Shown: in pieces, positions 6,746 through 18,370 of the stretch
Layout of the letters: every line of letters begins with the position of its first letter
Numbering within the stretch: the first letter of the stretch is position 1
NCBI GenBank assembly: GCA_022775085.1
Contig: JALFJQ010000016.1
Location: 31,290-95,289 of the forward strand
DNA: 64,000 nucleotides
DNA from: Clostridiales bacterium
Lineage (GTDB): Bacteria > Bacillota > Clostridia > Oscillospirales > Oscillospiraceae
Reading direction: 5' to 3'
The notes under the pieces: generated by a model
What the model was told of the DNA's origin: nothing
Seen by the model: only the letters and a program-made list of their open reading frames with translations
The model's database searches: none
Position numbers and translations under genes: made by a program

Positions 6746-8410
6746 ATGGATACCAGCAAATACGCAATCGGCTACTACCCGGCACCGGGCAGCCACTACA
6801 AGTGGGTACAGAAGGATCACATTGAAAAAGCCCCCCAATGGTGCAGCGTGGACCTACGGGACGGCAACCAGAGCCTGGTGATCCCCATGAGCTTGGAAGA
6901 GAAGCTGGAATTCTACCATATGCTGCTTCGCATCGGCTTCAAAGAGATCGAGGTAGGCTTCCCCGCCGCCTCCGAAACCGAATACGAGTTTCTGCGCACC
7001 CTGATTGAGAACAACATGATTCCGAAAGATGTGTCCGTGCAGGTGCTGACCCAATGCCGGGAGCACATCATCCGCAAGACCTTCGATGCCTGCAAGGGTG
7101 CCCCCAACGCCATCATCCACTTCTACAACTCCGTGTCCGTGGCCCAGCGGGAGCAGGTCTTCCGCAAGAGTAAGGAGGAGATCAAGCAGATCGCCGTGGA
7201 GGGCGCGAAGCTGGTCAAGAAGCTGGCAGCGGAATATGAGGGCAATTTCCGGTTTGAATACTCCCCCGAAAGCTTCACCGGCACCGAACCCGAATACGCT
7301 TTGGAGGTCTGCAACGCAGTCCTCGATGTGCTGGAACCCGGCCCTGACAACAACGTCATCATCAACCTGCCCGTCACCGTGGAAATGAGTATGCCCCACA
7401 TCTACGCCAGCCAGGTGGAGTACATGAGCGAGAACCTCAAGTACCGCCAGTTCGTGACCCTCTCCCTGCACCCCCACAACGACCGGGGCACTGGCGTGGC
7501 GGATACCGAATTGGCCCTGCTGGCAGGCGCCGACCGGGTGGAGGGCACCCTGTTCGGCAACGGCGAGCGCACCGGCAACGTGGATGTCATCACACTGGCA
7601 ATGAATATGTACTCCCACGGCGTGGACCCCATGCTTGACTTCTCCGATATGCCCGCCATCTGCAAGACCTATGAGGACTGCACCCGGATGCACGTCTATG
7701 AGCGCAGCCCCTACGCGGGCGCGCTGGTCTTCGCCGCTTTCTCCGGCTCCCATCAGGATGCCATTGCCAAGGGGATGCAGTGGCGGAAAGAAAAGAACCT
7801 CCACCGCTGGACGGTTCCCTACCTGCCCGTGGATCCTCAGGACATCAGTCGGACTTACGATGCTGATGTCATCCGGGTCAACTCCCAGTCCGGCAAGGGC
7901 GGCATCGGCTACCTTCTGGAACAGGCCTATGGCTACATTCTGCCGCCCAAGATGCGTGAGCATCTGAGTTACCAGTGCAAGGCCGTGTCTGACCACGACC
8001 ACCGGGAGCTGAAAGCCGAGGACGTTCTGGCTATCTTCATGGACTGCTATCTGAACGTCCGCAGCCCTCTCGCCATTTCTGGCCTGCACTTCACCCAAAA
8101 TGACAGCGGTGTGGAGGCCATCGTCACCTTCATGCGCCACGGTAGGGAAACCACGGTGCAGAGCCATGGCAACGGCTCTCTGGATGCGGTGAGTAACGCC
8201 CTGAAAGCCTACACCGGCGCAAGCTACACCCTGAAGGTCTACACTGAGCACTCCGTGCAGGAGCGCAGCTCCGGCTCCACCGCCGCCGCCTACATCGGTC
8301 TGGAAAGCCCCGAGGGCAAGATGTTCTGGGGCGCGGGCACCGACACCGACATCATTAAGGCCAGCGCCAGCGCGCTGGTAGGTGCGTTCAATAACATGAC
8401 GAACGCCTAG
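6746..8410 (+). CDS. leuA: 2-isopropylmalate synthase, type 2
   Basis: LeuA condenses acetyl-CoA with 2-oxoisovalerate, the first step of leucine synthesis. The 554-residue protein is of the type 2 (actinobacterial/yeast-like) form, with SVDLRDGNQSL (residues 34-44), the metal-binding HPHNDRGTG (242-250) and GNGERTGNVD. Residues after about 430 make the C-terminal regulatory/dimer domain, usually the leucine feedback site. AAAAAGGAG lies upstream of the ATG. It follows ilvA after a family A repeat and precedes leuC. Confidence 0.96.
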   Translation: MDTSKYAIGYYPAPGSHYKWVQKDHIEKAPQWCSVDLRDGNQSLVIPMSLEEKLEFYHMLLRIGFKEIEVGFPAASETEYEFLRTLIENNMIPKDVSVQVLTQCREHIIRKTFDACKGAPNAIIHFYNSVSVAQREQVFRKSKEEIKQIAVEGAKLVKKLAAEYEGNFRFEYSPESFTGTEPEYALEVCNAVLDVLEPGPDNNVIINLPVTVEMSMPHIYASQVEYMSENLKYRQFVTLSLHPHNDRGTGVADTELALLAGADRVEGTLFGNGERTGNVDVITLAMNMYSHGVDPMLDFSDMPAICKTYEDCTRMHVYERSPYAGALVFAAFSGSHQDAIAKGMQWRKEKNLHRWTVPYLPVDPQDISRTYDADVIRVNSQSGKGGIGYLLEQAYGYILPPKMREHLSYQCKAVSDHDHRELKAEDVLAIFMDCYLNVRSPLAISGLHFTQNDSGVEAIVTFMRHGRETTVQSHGNGSLDAVSNALKAYTGASYTLKVYTEHSVQERSSGSTAAAYIGLESPEGKMFWGAGTDTDIIKASASALVGAFNNMTNA

Positions 8411-8492
8411 TGCGCAGATACAAGATATTTTTCTCTGAATCTTGTCTCCTATCTTGTATCTTCTATCTTGTATCTATTCCGGAGGAATCACA

Positions 8493-9752
8493 ATGGGTAT
8501 GACATTAACACAGAAAATTCTCGCGGCCCATGCGGGGCTTGACCATGTAAATCCCGGCCAGCTGATCCGGGCCAAGCTGGACATTGTGCTGGGCAACGAC
8601 ATCACCACCCCCGTGGCCATCAACGAGTTTACGAAAAACGGCTTCAACACCGTGTTTGACAAAGATAAAATTGCCATCGTCCTTGACCATTTCGTCCCCA
8701 ACAAGGACATCAAGGCCGCCCAGCAGAGTAAGCAGTGCCGGGAGTTCGCCTGCGAGCACTGCGTCAGCCATTTCTATGACGTGGGCAAAATGGGCATCGA
8801 GCACGCTTTGCTCCCTGAACAGGGCGTGGTCACCGCCGGAGACTGCATCATCGGCGCGGACAGCCACACCTGCACCTACGGCGCGCTGGGTGCCTTCTCC
8901 ACCGGCGTTGGCTCCACGGATATGGCAGCGGGCATGGCAACCGGCGAAGCCTGGTTCAAGGTTCCCGCCGCCATTCAGTTCCGCCTGACGGGCAAGCTGC
9001 CCACAAATTGCAGCGGCAAGGACGTGATCCTAACCATCATCGGCAGAATCGGCGTGGACGGCGCGCTGTACAAGTCCATGGAGTTCACCGGAGAGGGTGT
9101 CGCGTCCCTTTCCATGGATGACCGGCTGTGCATCTGCAACATGGCCATTGAAGCCGGTGCGAAAAACGGCATCTTCCCCGTGGACGAGGTCACTAAGACC
9201 TATCTGGAAGGCCGCAGCGAGCGTGCCCCCAAGGTCTATGAAGCCGATCCCGACGCTGCTTATGAGCAGACCATTGACATTGACCTTTCTTCCATCGTTC
9301 CTACCGTGGCCTGCCCCCACCTGCCGGAGAACACCCGCCCCGCTTCCGAATTGGGTGACATCAAGATCGATCAGGTGGTTATCGGCAGCTGCACCAACGG
9401 GCGCATGGAGGACATGGAGGCCGCTTATAAGACCCTGAACGGCAAGACCGTGGCCCCCGGCGTGCGCTGCATCATCATCCCCGCCACCATGCAGATCTAT
9501 AAGGAGTGCGTCAACCGGGGCTATGTCACCGCTTTCATCGACGCGGGAGCGGTGGTCTCTACCCCCACCTGCGGGCCGTGTCTGGGCGGCTACATGGGCA
9601 TCCTTGCTCAGGGAGAGCGTTGCATCGCCACCACCAACCGCAATTTCGTAGGCCGCATGGGCCATGTGGACAGCGAGGTCTACCTCGCCAGCCCCGCCAC
9701 CGCCGCCGCTTCCGCCCTCACGGGCTATATCACCGCCCCCAAGGAGGTCTAA
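8493..9752 (+). CDS. leuC: 3-isopropylmalate dehydratase large subunit
   Basis: LeuC carries the [4Fe-4S] cluster of isopropylmalate isomerase, which converts 2- to 3-isopropylmalate with LeuD. The 419-residue protein shows [25 protein letters not shown] and [10 protein letters not shown], which include the cluster cysteines. GGAGG lies 8 bases before the ATG at 8493; the frame is open upstream to 8442 but has no such site. The short gap before it (8411-8492) holds near-repeats of ATCTTGTATC. leuD starts 3 bases after its stop. Confidence 0.96.
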   Translation: MGMTLTQKILAAHAGLDHVNPGQLIRAKLDIVLGNDITTPVAINEFTKNGFNTVFDKDKIAIVLDHFVPNKDIKAAQQSKQCREFACEHCVSHFYDVGKMGIEHALLPEQGVVTAGDCIIGADSHTCTYGALGAFSTGVGSTDMAAGMATGEAWFKVPAAIQFRLTGKLPTNCSGKDVILTIIGRIGVDGALYKSMEFTGEGVASLSMDDRLCICNMAIEAGAKNGIFPVDEVTKTYLEGRSERAPKVYEADPDAAYEQTIDIDLSSIVPTVACPHLPENTRPASELGDIKIDQVVIGSCTNGRMEDMEAAYKTLNGKTVAPGVRCIIIPATMQIYKECVNRGYVTAFIDAGAVVSTPTCGPCLGGYMGILAQGERCIATTNRNFVGRMGHVDSEVYLASPATAAASALTGYITAPKEV

Positions 9753-9755
9753 CCC

Positions 9756-10241
9756 ATGAATACCAAGGGAAGAGTTTTCAAATACCCCGACAACGTGGAC
9801 ACGGATGTCATCATCCCCGCCCGGTACTTAAACACCGCCGACGCGAAAGAGCTTGCCAAGCACTGCATGGAGGACATTGACGCAAATTATGTCAACCAAG
9901 TGGAGCCCGGCGACGTGATGGTAGCGGGCTGGAACTTCGGCTGCGGTTCCTCCCGGGAACACGCCCCTCTGGTCATCAAGACCTGCGGCACCGGCTGCGT
10001 TATCGCCAAGTCCTTCGCCCGGATTTTCTACCGCAACGCTATCAACATCGGCCTGCCGATCTTAGAATGCGAGGCAGCCGCCGAGGAGATTCAAGCCGGG
10101 GACGAGGTCAGCGTGGATTTTGACACCGGCGTCATCACCGACCACACCACGCAGAAAACCTACCAGGCCGAGCCCTTCCCGGAATTCATCCAAAATATCA
10201 TAAAAAAGGGCGGACTGCTTGCATCCTTGAAGGAGATGTGA
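9756..10241 (+). CDS. leuD: 3-isopropylmalate dehydratase small subunit
   Basis: LeuD forms the swivelling subunit of isopropylmalate isomerase and binds substrate. The 161 residues include [19 protein letters not shown] at the N-terminus and the family mark [13 protein letters not shown] (about residue 55). Length is right for the short bacterial/archaeal-type small subunit that pairs with a 420-residue LeuC. It lies 3 bases after leuC and 4 before leuB. Confidence 0.96.
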   Translation: MNTKGRVFKYPDNVDTDVIIPARYLNTADAKELAKHCMEDIDANYVNQVEPGDVMVAGWNFGCGSSREHAPLVIKTCGTGCVIAKSFARIFYRNAINIGLPILECEAAAEEIQAGDEVSVDFDTGVITDHTTQKTYQAEPFPEFIQNIIKKGGLLASLKEM

Positions 10242-10245
10242 TAAT

Positions 10246-11334
10246 ATGACTAAGAATATAGCTCTGATTCGGGGAGACGGCATCGGCCCGGAGATCGTTG
10301 GGCAGGCCAAGCTGGTTTTGGACCGGATCGCCGAGATTTTCGGTCACGAGTTTCTCTACACCGACGTGGATATGGGCGGAAACGCCATCGATAAGTGGGG
10401 CGACCCTCTCCCCCAGGAAATGCTTGACAAGTGCTTAGCTTCCGACAGTGTCCTTCTGGGCGCGGTAGGCGGCCCCAAGTGGAATGGCGTTCCCGGCCCC
10501 ATGCGGCCTGAGAAGGGCCTGCTTCGGCTTCGCGCCGGAATGGGAGTCTACAGCAACAACCGCCCCGCCAAGATCTGGCCCCAGCTTGCCTCCGCTTCTC
10601 CCTTAAAGCAGGAGATCGTGGACAAGGGCATTGATTTTATTATTGTAAGAGAGCTGATCGGCGGCATCTACTTCGGCAAGCACGAAACCGTCACCGAAAA
10701 GGTTGAGAGCGTTGCCATTGATGAGCTGCGCTACAGCGAAAGCGAAATTCGCCGCATCGGCCGCATCGGCTTTGAGACCGCCCGGAAGCGCAATCATAAG
10801 CTGTGCAGCGTGGAAAAGAGCAATGTGCTGGATTCCTCCCGGCTGTGGAAGGCTGTCTTACACGAATTGGCCGCGGAATACCCCGACGTGGAACTTTCCG
10901 ATATGCTGGTGGACAACTGCGCCATGCAGATCGTGAAAGACCCCAGCCAGTTTGACGTGATTGTCACAGAGAATATGTTCGGTGACATTCTGTCTGACGA
11001 AGCCTCCATGATCACCGGCTCCATCGGCATGATCCCCTCCTCCTCCTTGGGCGACGGCACCCGGGGTCTGTACGAGCCCATCCACGGCTCCGCTCCCGAC
11101 ATTGCGGGCAAGGATATTGCAAACCCCATCGGCACGATTCTCGCTGCCGCCATGATGCTCCGTTTCTCCTTCGACATGCCCGAGGAAGCGGACTGCATCG
11201 AAAATGCCGTTTCCAAGGTTTTGGACAGCGGTTACCGCACCGGCGACATTCTTCCCTCCGGCGACCACCAGTGCAGCCTGGTAGGCTGTCGGGAGATGGG
11301 CAGATTGATCATAGAAAACCTCAAGAAAGGATGA
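10246..11334 (+). CDS. leuB: 3-isopropylmalate dehydrogenase
   Basis: LeuB oxidises and decarboxylates 3-isopropylmalate with NAD to give 2-oxoisocaproate. The 362-residue protein starts with ALIRGDGIGPEIV and contains the signature NMFGDILSDEASMITGSIG followed by GLYEPIHGSAPDIAGK. These residues bind Mg and the dinucleotide in the family. It is tightly packed between leuD and ilvB, completing leuACDB. Confidence 0.97.
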   Translation: MTKNIALIRGDGIGPEIVGQAKLVLDRIAEIFGHEFLYTDVDMGGNAIDKWGDPLPQEMLDKCLASDSVLLGAVGGPKWNGVPGPMRPEKGLLRLRAGMGVYSNNRPAKIWPQLASASPLKQEIVDKGIDFIIVRELIGGIYFGKHETVTEKVESVAIDELRYSESEIRRIGRIGFETARKRNHKLCSVEKSNVLDSSRLWKAVLHELAAEYPDVELSDMLVDNCAMQIVKDPSQFDVIVTENMFGDILSDEASMITGSIGMIPSSSLGDGTRGLYEPIHGSAPDIAGKDIANPIGTILAAAMMLRFSFDMPEEADCIENAVSKVLDSGYRTGDILPSGDHQCSLVGCREMGRLIIENLKKG

Positions 11335-11338
11335 TACC

Positions 11339-13009
11339 ATGATTCTTCCCGGCTCCGATATTCTGGTTCGCACCCTGATTGAACAGGGCGTGGATGTTGT
11401 TTTCGGCTATCCCGGCGGGCAGGTCATCAATATTTATGACTCCCTGTATAAATATCAGGACGAACTGAAGCACGTCCTCACCGCCCATGAGCAGGGCGCG
11501 GCCCACGCCGCCGACGGCTACGCCCGCGCCACAGGCAAGGTGGGCGTGGTCATCGCCACCTCCGGCCCCGGCGCGACAAACCTGGTCACCGGCATCGCCA
11601 CAGCCTATCTCGATTCCGTTCCCATGGTGGCTATCACCGGCAACGTGCCAAACTCCACCATCGGCACGGATGGCTTTCAGGAAATCGATATTACCGGCGT
11701 GACCCTGCCCATCACCAAGCACAATTATTTTGTCGGCTCCATTGAAGATCTGGCGGACACTGTTCGGGAAGCCTTCCGGCTGGCAAAATCCGGCCGTCCC
11801 GGCCCGGTGCTCATCGACATCCCCAAGGATGTGCAGATTGCAAAATTCGACTACGAACCTCAGCCCCCGGTGGAAGCCGACGAGACTTTCCCCGCCAAGG
11901 ACATCCGCATTCAGAAGGCGGCGGAGATCATCAATAACGCGAAAAAGCCGTTTATCTACTTTGGCGGCGGTCTCATCACCAGCGAGGCCCAGGACGAGCT
12001 GCTGCAAATGGCGGAACTCATCGACGCACCCATTGGCTGCTCCTTAATGGGCATCTCCGGCGTTCCCACCGACTACCCCCGCTTCCTTGGGATGCAGGGT
12101 ATGCACGGTCACTACGCCTGCTCCACCGCCATGCACCACGCCGACTGCATCGTCGCTCTCGGCTGCCGGTTCAACGACCGGGTTACCGGCAACCGGGCCA
12201 AATTCGCAGTAGGCACCAAAATTGTCCACATCGACATTGACGGCGCGGAGCTGGGCAAGACCGTTACCCCCCAGCAGGGCCTGCGGGGCGACGTGAAGAA
12301 GACCCTGCAAAAGCTGATCCCCCTGCTTAACAAAGCCGAGCACCCCGAATGGCAGGCGGAGATCGATCAGCTGATTGTGGAGGAACAGGCGAACCTTGAC
12401 AGCCGGGAGGGCATGACCCCCCGCAACGTCATCACCACCCTGAACCGCTACTTAAACGAGAACACCCCTGTGGCGACAGACGTGGGCCAGCACCAGATGT
12501 GGGCCGCCCAGTACCTGAACCTGAAAAACAGCCGCCGGTTCCTTTCCAGCGGAGGTCTTGGCACCATGGGCTTCGGCATGGGCGCGGCCATCGGTGCGGC
12601 TCTGGGCACCGGGGAACGCACCGTGCTGGTCACCGGCGACGGCAGCTTCGGCATGAACCTGAACGAGCTGGCAACAGCGGTTGCCAACAAGGTTCCCATG
12701 GTGATTCTCCTGCTCAACAACAACGTACTGGGCATGGTTCGCCAGTGGCAGACCCTATTCTTTGACAAGCACTATTCCAACACCATGCTGGATGAGCGCC
12801 AGACGGATTTTGTGAAGCTGGCAGAGGCTTTCGGCGCCAAGGCCAGCCGGGCGCTGACCCTAGAGGAGCTGGAAGCATCCCTGACGGATGCCTTCGCCTG
12901 CGATGGCCCCTACCTCATCGACTGCGCCATCGACAAGGACGAGTTCGTGCTGCCCATGCTGCCCCCCGGCGGTTCTATGGACGATATTATTACAAGGATC
13001 GGTGACTAA
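11339..13009 (+). CDS. ilvB: Acetolactate synthase large (catalytic) subunit
   Basis: IlvB is the ThDP-dependent enzyme that makes acetolactate or acetohydroxybutyrate from pyruvate, the common step for Val, Leu and Ile. In 556 residues the order is N-terminal PYR domain with GYPGGQVINIYDSL and HEQGAAHAADGYAR (catalytic Glu), central FAD-binding domain (about 190-320), and C-terminal PP domain with the ThDP motif GDGSFGMNLNEL ending LLNNNVLGM. The regulatory subunit ilvN follows after 2 bases. Confidence 0.97.
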   Translation: MILPGSDILVRTLIEQGVDVVFGYPGGQVINIYDSLYKYQDELKHVLTAHEQGAAHAADGYARATGKVGVVIATSGPGATNLVTGIATAYLDSVPMVAITGNVPNSTIGTDGFQEIDITGVTLPITKHNYFVGSIEDLADTVREAFRLAKSGRPGPVLIDIPKDVQIAKFDYEPQPPVEADETFPAKDIRIQKAAEIINNAKKPFIYFGGGLITSEAQDELLQMAELIDAPIGCSLMGISGVPTDYPRFLGMQGMHGHYACSTAMHHADCIVALGCRFNDRVTGNRAKFAVGTKIVHIDIDGAELGKTVTPQQGLRGDVKKTLQKLIPLLNKAEHPEWQAEIDQLIVEEQANLDSREGMTPRNVITTLNRYLNENTPVATDVGQHQMWAAQYLNLKNSRRFLSSGGLGTMGFGMGAAIGAALGTGERTVLVTGDGSFGMNLNELATAVANKVPMVILLLNNNVLGMVRQWQTLFFDKHYSNTMLDERQTDFVKLAEAFGAKASRALTLEELEASLTDAFACDGPYLIDCAIDKDEFVLPMLPPGGSMDDIITRIGD

Positions 13010-13011
13010 AG

Positions 13012-13518
13012 ATGAAGAAATTTACTGTAGCCATTCTGGTCAACAATCAGTTCGGCGTTCTGAACCGGGTCACCAGCATGTTCCGCCGCCGCCAGTTCAA
13101 CATCACCTCCCTGACCGTGTCCGAGACGGAATCCGAGGAATTTTCCCGGATCACCGTCCAGTCCGAGGGCGACGAAATCAAGAAGGAGCAGCTCATCAAC
13201 CAGCTCTACAAGCTCCCTGACGTGGTCTCCATTGCGGAATTAGACAATCTCGACACCGTGAACCGCGAGCTGCTGCTCATTAAGGTCAGAAATGACCCCA
13301 ACGTCCGGGGTGAGATCAGCGCAGCCAGCGACGCCTACGAGGGCAAGATCGTTGACTTCACCAAGGACTCCATCATCATTCAGATGATCGGCGACAGCCG
13401 GAAGATCGACAATTTCGTGTCCTTAATGAAGGAATATGACATTCTCGAAATCTGCCGCACCGGCGTAGTTTCCCTCCAGCGGGGCGCCACCACCATCCGC
13501 CGGGTGACCAATTTATAA
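13012..13518 (+). CDS. ilvN: Acetolactate synthase small (regulatory) subunit
   Basis: This 168-residue subunit activates IlvB and confers valine feedback. An N-terminal ACT domain is plain (VAILVNNQFGVLNRVTSMF, residues 5-23), and a C-terminal ALS-associated domain follows (NRELLLIKVRND onward). The length matches the long bacterial form also named IlvH. It ends in GAISLQRG-like text (VVSLQRGATT), typical of the family. Confidence 0.96.
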   Translation: MKKFTVAILVNNQFGVLNRVTSMFRRRQFNITSLTVSETESEEFSRITVQSEGDEIKKEQLINQLYKLPDVVSIAELDNLDTVNRELLLIKVRNDPNVRGEISAASDAYEGKIVDFTKDSIIIQMIGDSRKIDNFVSLMKEYDILEICRTGVVSLQRGATTIRRVTNL

Positions 13519-13523
13519 ATCCT

Positions 13524-13647
13524 GCCTCCCCCTTTGGAGGGAGGTGGCAGCCCTTGGGGCTGACGGAGAGGGTGCCTCGGATATACAGAAGTACCCCCTC
13601 AGACAAAAATCATAGATTTTTGCCAGCTCCCCCAAAGGGGGAGCCAA
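13524..13647. repeat. Palindromic intergenic repeat, family A, copy 3 (inverted)
   Basis: This copy runs opposite to copies 1 and 2: it starts GCCTCCCCCTTTGGAGGGAG and ends AGCTCCCCCAAAGGGGGAGC. It separates ilvN from ilvC. Orientation reversal argues for a mobile or recombining element and against a fixed leader. Confidence 0.8.
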
Positions 13648-13669
13648 GGCTGCAAACTACATTTTCTGA

Positions 13670-14701
<1,032 letters not shown>

Positions 14702-14712
14702 ATCGTTTTTAT

Positions 14713-14815
14713 GTCATTGCGAACCAGTGCGCACACTGGTGTGGCAATCCCCTCCATTTTCCGGGCTGCCCGGTCAACCGGGGGATTGCCACGTCGCTGC
14801 GCTCCTCGCAATGAC
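14713..14815. repeat. Intergenic repeat, family B
   Basis: It begins GTCATTGCGAACCAGTGCGC and ends TGCGCTCCTCGCAATGAC, with GGCAATCC and GGATTGCC as inner arms. The whole can fold into one long stem. It fills the ilvC-ilvD gap. Confidence 0.85.
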
Positions 14816-14850
14816 ATTTTTTACTATTTTACAGAAAGCAGGAAATTGCT

Positions 14851-16512
14851 ATGATGATGAAAGACAAGGTCGTGAACGGCCCGCAGAACGCCACCCACCG
14901 CAGCCTGTATCACGCTCTGGGCCTGACGGAAGAGGAGCAGCAGCGGCCCCTGATCGCCGTGGTCAGCTCCTATAACGAGATCGTCCCCGGTCACATGAAT
15001 CTGGACAAGATTGTGGACGCGGTGAAGCTGGGCGTTGCCATGGCCGGCGGCACCCCCATCGTATTCCCCGCCATTGCCGTCTGCGACGGCATCGCCATGG
15101 GCCACGAGGGCATGAAGTATTCCCTCGTCACCCGGGACCTGATTGCCGACTCCACCGAGGCCATGCTCAAGGCACACGGCTTTGACGGCGTGGTCATGGT
15201 GCCCAACTGCGACAAAAACGTGCCGGGCCTGCTGATGGCTGCTGCCCGGGTGAACATCCCTGCTATTTTCGTCAGCGGCGGCCCCATGCTGGCGGGCCGT
15301 GTGGACGGCAAGAAAACCAGCCTTTCCAGTATGTTCGAGGCTGTGGGCGCATACACCGCCGGTAAGATCGACGAAGCCCGCCTGACCTATTGCGAAAAGA
15401 ACACCTGTCCCACCTGCGGCTCCTGCTCCGGTATGTACACCGCCAACTCCATGAACTGTCTGACGGAAGTTCTGGGCATGGGCCTGAAGGGCAACGGCAC
15501 CATCCCCGCCGTGTACTCCGCCCGTATCGAGCTTGCCAAGCACGCCGGTATGCAGATCATGGAACTGGTGCGCCGCAACATTCGCCCCCGGGACATCATG
15601 ACCCCCGCCGCCATCCGCAACGCTCTCACCGCCGACATGGCCCTGGGCTGCTCCACCAACTCCATGCTCCACCTGCCCGCTATCGCCAACGAGTGCGGCG
15701 TGGCCTTTGACCTGGACTTGGCCAACGAGGTCAGCGCCGTGACCCCCAACCTGTGCCATCTGGCCCCCGCCGGCCCCACCTACATGGAGGATCTCAACGC
15801 CGCCGGCGGCGTATACGCGGTGCTGAAAGAGCTGACCAAGAAGAATCTGCTGGACACCTCCGTGATGACCGTCACCGGAAAGACCCTGGGTGAGAATATC
15901 GCCGATGCCGTGAATATCGACACCTCCGTCATCCGCACCGTGGAGAATCCCTATTCCGCCACCGGCGGCATTGCCGTGCTCCATGGCAATCTAGCCCCCG
16001 AGGGCAGCGTGGTCAAGCGCAGCGCGGTGCTGCCGGAAATGCTGGTGCACGAAGGCCCCGCCCGTGTGTTTGAGAGTGAGGAAGACGCACAGGCTGCCAT
16101 CAATGAAGGAAAGATCAAGCCCGGCGACGTGGTGGTCATCCGCTACGAAGGCCCCAAGGGCGGCCCCGGCATGCGGGAAATGCTGAATCCTACCTCCGCC
16201 ATCATGGGCATGGGTCTGGGCAATTCCGTGGCTCTCATCACTGACGGCCGGTTCTCTGGTGCTACCCGTGGTGCCTGCATCGGCCATGTCTCCCCGGAAG
16301 CCGCCGCCGGCGGCCCCATCGGCATCGTCAAAGAGGGCGACATTATTTCCATCGACATTCCCAACAATAAGCTGGAGCTGAAAATCTCCGACGAGGAGCT
16401 GGCGCAGCGCATGGCGAGCTTTGTTCCCAAGAAAAAGGAACTGTCCGGCTATCTGAAACGCTATGCCGCCCTGGTTTCCAGCGGCGCGAAGGGTGCGATT
16501 CTGAACGTATGA
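14851..16512 (+). CDS. ilvD: Dihydroxy-acid dehydratase
   Basis: IlvD dehydrates dihydroxyisovalerate and its methyl analogue to the oxo acids used by IlvE and LeuA. The 553-residue protein has the Fe-S cysteines in [10 protein letters not shown] and [20 protein letters not shown]. The start is ATGATGATG, so the first codon is uncertain by one or two residues. Its stop overlaps the next ATPase gene by 4 bp (ATGA). With it the valine and isoleucine pathways are complete in the window. Confidence 0.96.
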   Translation: MMMKDKVVNGPQNATHRSLYHALGLTEEEQQRPLIAVVSSYNEIVPGHMNLDKIVDAVKLGVAMAGGTPIVFPAIAVCDGIAMGHEGMKYSLVTRDLIADSTEAMLKAHGFDGVVMVPNCDKNVPGLLMAAARVNIPAIFVSGGPMLAGRVDGKKTSLSSMFEAVGAYTAGKIDEARLTYCEKNTCPTCGSCSGMYTANSMNCLTEVLGMGLKGNGTIPAVYSARIELAKHAGMQIMELVRRNIRPRDIMTPAAIRNALTADMALGCSTNSMLHLPAIANECGVAFDLDLANEVSAVTPNLCHLAPAGPTYMEDLNAAGGVYAVLKELTKKNLLDTSVMTVTGKTLGENIADAVNIDTSVIRTVENPYSATGGIAVLHGNLAPEGSVVKRSAVLPEMLVHEGPARVFESEEDAQAAINEGKIKPGDVVVIRYEGPKGGPGMREMLNPTSAIMGMGLGNSVALITDGRFSGATRGACIGHVSPEAAAGGPIGIVKEGDIISIDIPNNKLELKISDEELAQRMASFVPKKKELSGYLKRYAALVSSGAKGAILNV

Positions 16513-17699
16513 AGCTGAAAGAGTTGCAAATTCGCCTCAATTCGCTGGCAATTTTCCGGGTACTGCTTTCCGATCCGGTGGTATCCGCCCTGCTGGACTA
16601 TCTGAACAGCCGGGAGGGCTGCACTGCCGAAGCCGTCTGCAAATACGCGGCCTTTGTGTCCGCCCTCTACGGCACGGAAAAGCGGACGCTGGCGGGCTAC
16701 ATCCAGCACATCGTCAACAACGACGAGAACGCCTATATCCGCATGATCGGGCGCGGGGCACAGCCCTGGCCGGAGATGGAAGCCCAGGTGGAGCAGGAAT
16801 TGCAGATTTTGCAGGCCATCGCTGACCTGACCCCGGAGAGCTTGCGGGAAGGGCTTAACTGGGATGGTTATCTTCCTGTTTTCGCCACAAAACAGCTGAA
16901 TATTGTGGACAGCTATCATGAGCGCTGCTCCAATATCCACCGCTACGGCTACGGAATTTACGCCAAGCACATCATGTTCTACATTGGCGAAAATAAGCGC
17001 ATTGTCCCCGTCATCAACCCCGACCAGACCCGGCTGTCCTCCCTGATTGACTACAAGCGGGAGCAGCAGATCATCCTGGACAACACCGTGGCCCTTCTCG
17101 AGGGCAAGCCCGCCGCCAACATTCTGCTCACAGGTGACGCGGGTACCGGCAAGTCCTCCACTGTCAAGGCAGTGGTCAACGAGCTGCATGACCGGGGCCT
17201 GCGGATTTTGGAGGTGCGCAAGGAGCAGCTCCACGCCATTCCCGCGATTTTAGACGAGCTGAACACCAACCCCCTGAAGTTCATCCTGTTCATCGACGAC
17301 CTGTCTTTCCAGAAGGACGACGACAATTTCAGCGCCCTGAAGGCCATTTTGGAGGGCAGCGTTTCCGCCAAGAGCCGCAACGTGGTAATTTACGCCACCT
17401 CCAATCGCCGGCATCTGGTGAAGGAGAGCTTTTCCGGCCGGGACGGTGACGACATCCACCGCAATGACACCATGCAGGAGGTCATCTCCCTGTCTGAGCG
17501 GTTCGGCATTCAGGTCACCTTCCAGAAGCCTAATAAGGAGACCTATCTGGGCATCGTCCGGCATCTGGCTCAGGAGAAGGGAATCACAATGGACGTAAAT
17601 GAACTGGACATGCTGGCGGAACGCTACGCCCTTGGCAGGGGCGGCCGCTCCGCCAGAGCCGCCACCCAGTTCATCGACGGGCTGCTGGCGAAACAGTAA
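16509..17699 (+). CDS. DUF815-family AAA ATPase, coupled to ilvD
   Basis: A 396-residue P-loop ATPase: Walker A GDAGTGKS (209-216), Walker B FILFIDDL (258-265), and a sensor-like YATSNRRHL. The N-terminal 200 residues are helical and unlike known enzymes. The DUF815 family has no settled biochemical role; ORC/Cdc6-like AAA features have been noted. It starts inside the ilvD stop (ATGA), so it is translated from the BCAA transcript, yet nothing in it points to amino acid synthesis. No membrane segment is seen. Confidence 0.85.
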   Translation: MKLKELQIRLNSLAIFRVLLSDPVVSALLDYLNSREGCTAEAVCKYAAFVSALYGTEKRTLAGYIQHIVNNDENAYIRMIGRGAQPWPEMEAQVEQELQILQAIADLTPESLREGLNWDGYLPVFATKQLNIVDSYHERCSNIHRYGYGIYAKHIMFYIGENKRIVPVINPDQTRLSSLIDYKREQQIILDNTVALLEGKPAANILLTGDAGTGKSSTVKAVVNELHDRGLRILEVRKEQLHAIPAILDELNTNPLKFILFIDDLSFQKDDDNFSALKAILEGSVSAKSRNVVIYATSNRRHLVKESFSGRDGDDIHRNDTMQEVISLSERFGIQVTFQKPNKETYLGIVRHLAQEKGITMDVNELDMLAERYALGRGGRSARAATQFIDGLLAKQ

Positions 17700-17714
17700 T
17701 CATTTTGCAAATTC

Positions 17715-17808
17715 GTAGGGGAGGGTCATTGACCCTCCCTTCGGCGTCAGCCGTCCGTTCTTGAGAAGCCGTTTACGCGGACAGGCGGGTCACTGACCCG
17801 CCTCTACC
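17715..17808. repeat. Intergenic repeat, family C
   Basis: GTAGGGGAGGGTCATTGACCC opens and GGCGGGTCACTGACCCGCC closes the element, each a hairpin, ending CTCTACC. Related copies lie at 24139-24166, 34314-34420 and 36036-36186. It separates the DUF815 gene from the nitroreductase. Confidence 0.75.
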
Positions 17809-17836
17809 ATAAAATCTCTTTTCAGGAGGAATCCCT

Positions 17837-18367
17837 ATGAACTTTCTCGAAATCGCGAAAAACCGCCAATCCTGCCGCAGCTATGATCTGAACCGACCCG
17901 TGGAGCAGGAAAAGCTGAACGCCGTTCTGGAAGCAGCCTGTCTGGCTCCCTCCGCCTGCAACGCCCAGCCCTACCACTTCACCGTTTGCCGGGGCGAGGC
18001 GGCAAAGGCCGCGGCGAAAGCCTGCCAGGGTCTCGGCATGAACAAATTTGTCTCTCAGGCTCCTGTTCTCATCATTGTCTCTGAGCAGTCCTACAGCAAG
18101 TCCGCCGCCATGGGCGCGCGAGTCAAGAACAACGACTACCGCTCCATTGACATCGGCATTGCCGCCGCCTATCTCACGGCGGAAGCCACGGCTCAGGGGC
18201 TGTCCAGCTGTATCTTGGGCTGGATTGATGACAAAAAGCTTCGCAAGATCACTGGGCTGGACACCCCCGCCCGGTTGGTCATCACCCTTGGCTACGCCGC
18301 CGAGGGAGATCCCCACCGCCCCAAACAGCGCAAGGCTCTGGACATGCTTGTCAGCATAAAAGATTGA
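17837..18367 (+). CDS. Nitroreductase-family flavoprotein
   Basis: A 176-residue FMN-dependent oxidoreductase of the nitroreductase fold. Marks are NRQSCRSY near residue 10 (phosphate contact), LAPSACNAQPYHF, and GLSSCILGWID in the second half. Such proteins reduce nitro groups or quinones with NAD(P)H, but the natural substrate cannot be read from sequence. AGGAGG precedes the ATG. It stands alone between repeats. Confidence 0.88.
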   Translation: MNFLEIAKNRQSCRSYDLNRPVEQEKLNAVLEAACLAPSACNAQPYHFTVCRGEAAKAAAKACQGLGMNKFVSQAPVLIIVSEQSYSKSAAMGARVKNNDYRSIDIGIAAAYLTAEATAQGLSSCILGWIDDKKLRKITGLDTPARLVITLGYAAEGDPHRPKQRKALDMLVSIKD

Positions 18368-18370
18368 AAA

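Noticed and set aside
16509..17699. DUF815 gene as a MoxR/transporter ATPase
   Set aside because: No signature of ABC or MoxR families; the domain order and Walker B IDDL fit DUF815.
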